From Pampus argenteus (Eukaryota; Chordata; Actinopteri; Scombriformes; Stromateidae), in assembly GCA_036937835.1 (NCBI GenBank), contig CM072880.1:11104501-11168500 (forward strand): a stretch of 64,000 bases of DNA, in the 5' to 3' direction. Numbering within the stretch: position 1 is the stretch's first letter; every line of letters starts with the position of its first letter. Position numbers and translations under genes: made by a program. Below, one piece after another: positions 59,536-64,000 of the stretch. The notes below the pieces were generated by a model, which was not told the DNA's origin, searched no databases, and saw only the letters and a list, made by a program, of their open reading frames with translations.

Positions 59536-60379
59536 GCATGCAAAAATGAATGTGTGCCTTGTCTTGTCCAGTGGTGCGTTTAACCAGACACAGACCTTTG
59601 CTTCAGCCAAATCAGGCCCAACGCAGACAGTGTGCATCCATGCCATTTTCAAGCTGCTCCAATTATATCTGCCGACCGTCCACATATTGGCCAAATTTAC
59701 AATAATAGCATATCTATTTCCATTCTAATGGCTGACATTGCTTGGCTTATCCATGCATGTATGTCGGTGGTCTTTTATGCTTTGTGGTTAAGCCTGTTCC
59801 CAGCCTTGTTCAATCTGCCGTAGCCCTTTTTGGCCCTGTATGCATGTATACTATATGTGCATGCATTAATATCTGTTTGAATGAACATATGTGCAGCATG
59901 ACCCTTGACATATAAAAGCTTGTGCATCTGTACTACAGTATACAGTATGTGCTTTTTATTTTTTTTATTAAAATGGTGTGGGACTGATGGAGAACCCAGT
60001 ACCTGTGTGTTGATGTGTGTGTGTGTGCCCATGAACCCATGTTGGCACCTGTGTTTGTGTGCCTACGTACACTCTGTGTCTATGTGGTATGAACCCATGT
60101 GGTATGAACTCAGCAAACAGGCCTTGAACCCGGGCCAGCTCTGATAGACATGGTGGTGGTGAAGTGGAGAGATTGACCCTCTGCAGCTTAGAGAGCCTCT
60201 GCACAGTATACCACCCTCCCCCCTCCCCTCCTGCCCATCTCCCCCACAACCCTCGCCCACCACCCCCCACACTCTCCCTCCCCCCACTCCCTGCTGCCTA
60301 GCCCCAAGCGCCCGCAGGCATTGGAGATGCACGCATGCGTTGCCTCACTGTTTGAGTCTTTGTCTGTTTGTGAGCAAAG

Positions 60380-60430
60380 ATGTGTGTGTGTATGTGTGTG
60401 TGTGTGTTAGCATGTAGATGAGTGTTACTG

Positions 60431-60463
<33 letters not shown>
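60380..60463. repeat. Twin (TG)n microsatellites
   Basis: Two TG tracts (60380-60407, one interruption; 60436-60463) separated by unique sequence. Confidence 0.93.
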
Positions 60464-60465
<2 letters not shown>

Positions 60466-61679
60466 ATCTGTGGACAAAAGAAGCAACCATGTCTACCTTC
60501 TCTCACTTGGCAATAATCGTTGATGCTCCTTTCTGCTTTATCGGTGCTTGCGTGCCTGCTGTATCTTCGTGTTGTGACTGCCCTTTGATTTGAAATGTCC
60601 AAAATAATCTGTGTCAAATGTTAACTACTACTACCTACTGCTATTATAGCAACAATGTGTCTGAACAAAAGGAAGAAAAGATAGTTATTGAAATCTATGT
60701 TTAGTGGCTCGGTTTAAGATACAGTAGCTTTCATGTAGCGGTTGATATATGTTTCCTACAATTCTGATTGCTGGCATATTATCGTCACTACATATTTGGC
60801 TGATGTTAATAAATTATACTTGCTTAATACATTACAAAAACAAGCATCTCCATAAACAGTTAGTTGACCAGGAAGCTCTTATGAGGGTGTGCATGTTCTT
60901 TGCAAGCTATAGTAGCTATGGTAGTCACAGGGCATAGGTTTGATTGCAAACATAGAATGAGAACAGTAATAAAGACATTAGTCAAGATGCTGGCTAATGT
61001 CTCTGTCTTATTTGAGTAAAATCAAAGAATTTAAGTGTGTCCAAGCTCTCTGGTTATTAAAGCATATATTTGACGCTGTTTGATAAGATGATTTGCACAG
61101 CGTGATATCTTGTGTTGCACCGGACTACGACTTTAAATTTCCCCTAAGCCACAGCACCTCATCCAGCTCCTCATTCCCATTCCTGCCACTTTCCCCTTCA
61201 TATGTGCCAGAACCAGCCACATCCCCATTCCAAGCACCATCACCATCCTCAGCGTCCTCCCATTTCCAAACCCATAACCCTCCCTACACAGAGCTCAAAT
61301 CTCTTCCCTAGCCTCCGTCCCAAACGTAGTCCCAGCCACAGCCGGGGCTTCCATGTGCGACTGACACATAAATAACCAAGCCTGTCCGCCACCCAGGCAA
61401 ATTCAAATGCACCTGTCAAAGTGATGAAGCACCCGCCCGCAGGGAAGCATTGTTTACATTTTCACTCCACTCTTCGCAAAAGTGAGATTCTAATTATTTT
61501 CCCACTGTAAATTAAAGCCAAGTGGGACAGAACTACAAACCAAAAGGATCACGGGAGTGGCATGAGAAAACCCTAGCCCTCCTATGTATGAATTTGCGTG
61601 AAGAGGGGGGAAAAGGCTGAGAAAAGTGTGTTGGCGGTAGACAGAGGGAAGGTTGGAAGCTTTTGTCCTCAAAGGGGAA

Positions 61680-61930
61680 GATGGAGAGAGAGAGGGAGAC
61701 AGAGATGGGAGAAAATAGAGGCAGAATAGCAAGTCTACTTCTGTTGTGCTCATTACAGACAGGGTCTTAGAGAACTTCAACCAACTGAAATACATTATGC
61801 CCTCACATTTTGTACATAATAATGTGCTTATTTTTCATACCAATGGACACAGAGAGTGAAAGAAAGACACAGAGAGAGAGAGAGAGGGATACAAAGACAG
61901 AGAGAGCGATGGAGAGAGAGAGAGGGGAAA
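61680..61930. repeat. GA-rich purine stretch
   Basis: Several (GA)n tracts (61685-61697, 61871-61888, 61902-61922) separated by short unique segments; purine strand is plus. Confidence 0.85.
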
Positions 61931-64000
61931 GATTTAATTAGTTCATGGGAACATGCAAATGGAAGGTAAAATTAGACTGAGAAAGGGAGACCTGGGGAAG
62001 AGAGAGTGCATGAATGGTAATGATGGCTATCTAGTTTGGATCAATCATTAAGGGATCAGGGGGACTGACAGGCCGGTTTGTGCCCACGCCTTAGGCTCCT
62101 GTCCTGGACAGTCGCCAGCCCGGCTCAGCCTGCCAGCCCATGGAGACTTCTCCTTCTGTCCTCCCTTACATACACATACATAGGTACTGATCAATTGTTA
62201 CAGTATGAGTGCAAGCAAATGTGTTCATATTTGTACTCCAGTGGACATGCGTATGCAGTGTAAATTCACACTTTTCCCAATAAAATCTTAATATTTAATA
62301 CCTACAGATAAGTCACTCTCGGGCCTTGTTAGTTTGTGTTTATTAATCAGTGAAGCTTCCCAGCCTATGGCGGTGTTTTTGAAATGGTGGATTTAAGGAA
62401 ACATTAGTGGACTGTGGGTGACTTCAGATTTACTCCATAGGCCTGTGATTAGCTCACATTTTGACACAGTGTTTTGATTAGGAGTGGAAGATTACTTAGT
62501 TTTCTGCAAGGTCATGGGGTCAAGTTTGAGAACTGTTTTGGTTGTCAGCAGGGACATGCCGGATGGGGTCACAGTAGAAATGTTCTTTTTTTTTTTTTTT
62601 TTTTTTAATAACGGTCAACTCCAGACAACTGTGTTTATATCCCACATGTCACAAAATGGAGGAAAATGTCAGCGATATTGTAAGTGATATTAGTGACAGT
62701 CAAGGACAAATATATAAAATACACTGATATCTCTCACAGACGGCTATTAGTAGACTGGCCCTTCACCCAGTGGAAAATTACTATTTAATTCATGGAAAAT
62801 GTCTGCCCTCTTTTTAACTGTTAGTTGCAAGTTTAAATCCTAATTTAGGTATGAATATGGGTCACTTTTTAAATATAACACCATAGAATATCCTTTTTAG
62901 AATGTAGTGCATTTATCCTTTTATCTCTGAGGCAGTGATGCCTTTTTTTTTTGGCCTCAAACTAACAAAACAGATACTAGTGACAAATTTTACAGTATAA
63001 GTACTGTGACTTGTAATAGTATATATATATTTAAAGAAAACCTGCCACAGACACCTGTATTTGAGTACTGATTGCTTTTATTATGCATTCATATGTGGAA
63101 ATGATATGATTCAGTAAGTGTGAAATCGCATCTTCACCCTGAAAGACAGGCGGACTATATTTGTGAACCCTGGTGCCATGTCTGCAGCTGTCCCCACTTC
63201 CTGTGTCCCTGTCCCTCCCTCCCGCTCTCTCTGTACATTTGCGGTAATGTCTACAAATCTTGAAATTTATGTCCCTGCTGGAAAACATGGTTTGCCGTTT
63301 ATAGTCCTCCACTAAAAGAAATAAGGCCCGTCTCTCCTGATGCAAGTCGAGGGACTGATGCAGACTCTATCAGATTTCTAAATACAGACCCCGACAATAA
63401 ATCCCAGCTTGATTGGGTTTGAATTGGGTTAGCTCACTTGAATGCTATCTGCTTAACCCACAGCTGGCCTGTCTGCTCCATGCAGGCATTGAACCTAAAT
63501 CAGTCACTTAGTGCTATCAAATGGAACAATGGTGGAGTGGAGAGAGCACTCAAGCTAGGGCTAGAAGCCAGGCTAGCGCCATAACGCAACACAACAGACC
63601 AGAACAGAGTAGTGTCGAGCAGACAGGCCTTCTAATGCTCTTTTCCTTTTTGTCTCTCAGCAATGATGCATCCTGAGAGCCATGGTGCATTGCATGAAAT
63701 GGCATCACCCAAACCGAACACACAAACACCTTTTCAAGCTTTTGTCTCGTCTTGTCAAGTGGATTTCATGTGCTAATTAGCGTAGGATGGTGGCATGGCT
63801 AACATTTAAAAAAAAAAATCTATTTTCACGCAAGCCAAAATACATACATATGCACAGCACACAGGGGAATATAAGCAGGTGTGTTTAACCAAGGTGACTT
63901 AGTGCATGGAGGCTGTATCCATGGTGTTTCTATCACCGCTGTACAGCTTGGTTTATAAAACCTGGACTGGGACCTCAACCAGGTCACATCCCCACTTGCT

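Larger units (their letters stand above)
58292..64000 (+). other. ofcc1 3' UTR and/or intergenic sequence
   Basis: No supported coding exon. AATAAA hexamers occur at 60808-60813, 60968-60973 and 62279-62284, none with a decisive downstream GT-rich element, so the transcript end is undetermined. TG tracts lie at 59503-59530, 60380-60407 and 60436-60463, a C/G-rich patch at 60205-60300, GA-rich DNA at 61680-61930 and a poly-T run at 62586-62606. 61370-61600 and 62000-62500 are repeat-poor. Confidence 0.6.

Noticed and set aside
1..64000. CRISPR arrays, bacterial operons, phage or integrated viral genes
   Set aside because: No direct-repeat arrays with unique spacers, no long uninterrupted coding frames and no polymerase, integrase or capsid signatures; tandem repeats present are simple microsatellites.

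Overview
The window is vertebrate nuclear DNA, almost certainly from a ray-finned (teleost, probably percomorph) fish. Short coding exons with GT-AG borders are separated by long AT-rich introns. The introns carry many (GT)n, (GA)n, (TTTC)n and poly-T tracts, and two stretches resembling tRNA-derived fish SINEs. No bacterial-type gene, operon, CRISPR array, rRNA gene or intact tRNA gene is visible.

One gene accounts for essentially all coding sequence: the plus-strand orthologue of OFCC1 (orofacial cleft 1 candidate 1), known in medaka as ojoplano (opo). I assembled 22 candidate coding exons from 118 to 58291. Every junction keeps the reading frame, from a start codon at 118 to a TAA at 58289-58291, giving a predicted protein of 1033 residues. 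Exons 2-20 (4546-50613) are the secure core. The start exon (118-135) and the last two exons (56545-56626, 58215-58291) are less certain.

Protein layout, residues of the assembled model: the conserved OFCC1 N-terminus with an NPAF motif (41-44), the kind of motif bound by PTB domains such as that of Numb; an acidic segment; low-complexity Ala/Gly/Pro and basic linkers; a compact Trp/Cys-containing region that looks like a C2-type beta-sandwich (about 365-530); a Pro/Ser/Gln/His-rich linker; four hydrophobic membrane segments (about 754-776, 812-833, 850-870, 902-927); and a charged C-terminal tail. Published work on the family describes a transmembrane protein of polarised epithelia that opposes Numb-driven integrin endocytosis during optic-cup folding, with a human orthologue in the 6p24 orofacial-cleft region.

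Region by region: 1-4.5 kb holds the putative first exon and intron 1; 4.5-15.2 kb the N-terminal exons; 15.2-19.5 kb a large intron with homeodomain-site clusters and SINE debris; 19.5-24.3 kb the C2-like and linker exons; 24.3-44.2 kb mostly intron with two exons (30.1 and 32.0 kb); 44.2-50.6 kb the membrane exons; 50.6-58.3 kb introns and the probable C-terminal exons; 58.3-64 kb 3' UTR and/or intergenic DNA. Several intronic blocks are free of simple repeats and dense in TAATTA-like sites. They are candidate conserved enhancers, consistent with the reported regulatory landscape of opo and the neighbouring tfap2a locus, but conservation cannot be tested from one sequence.
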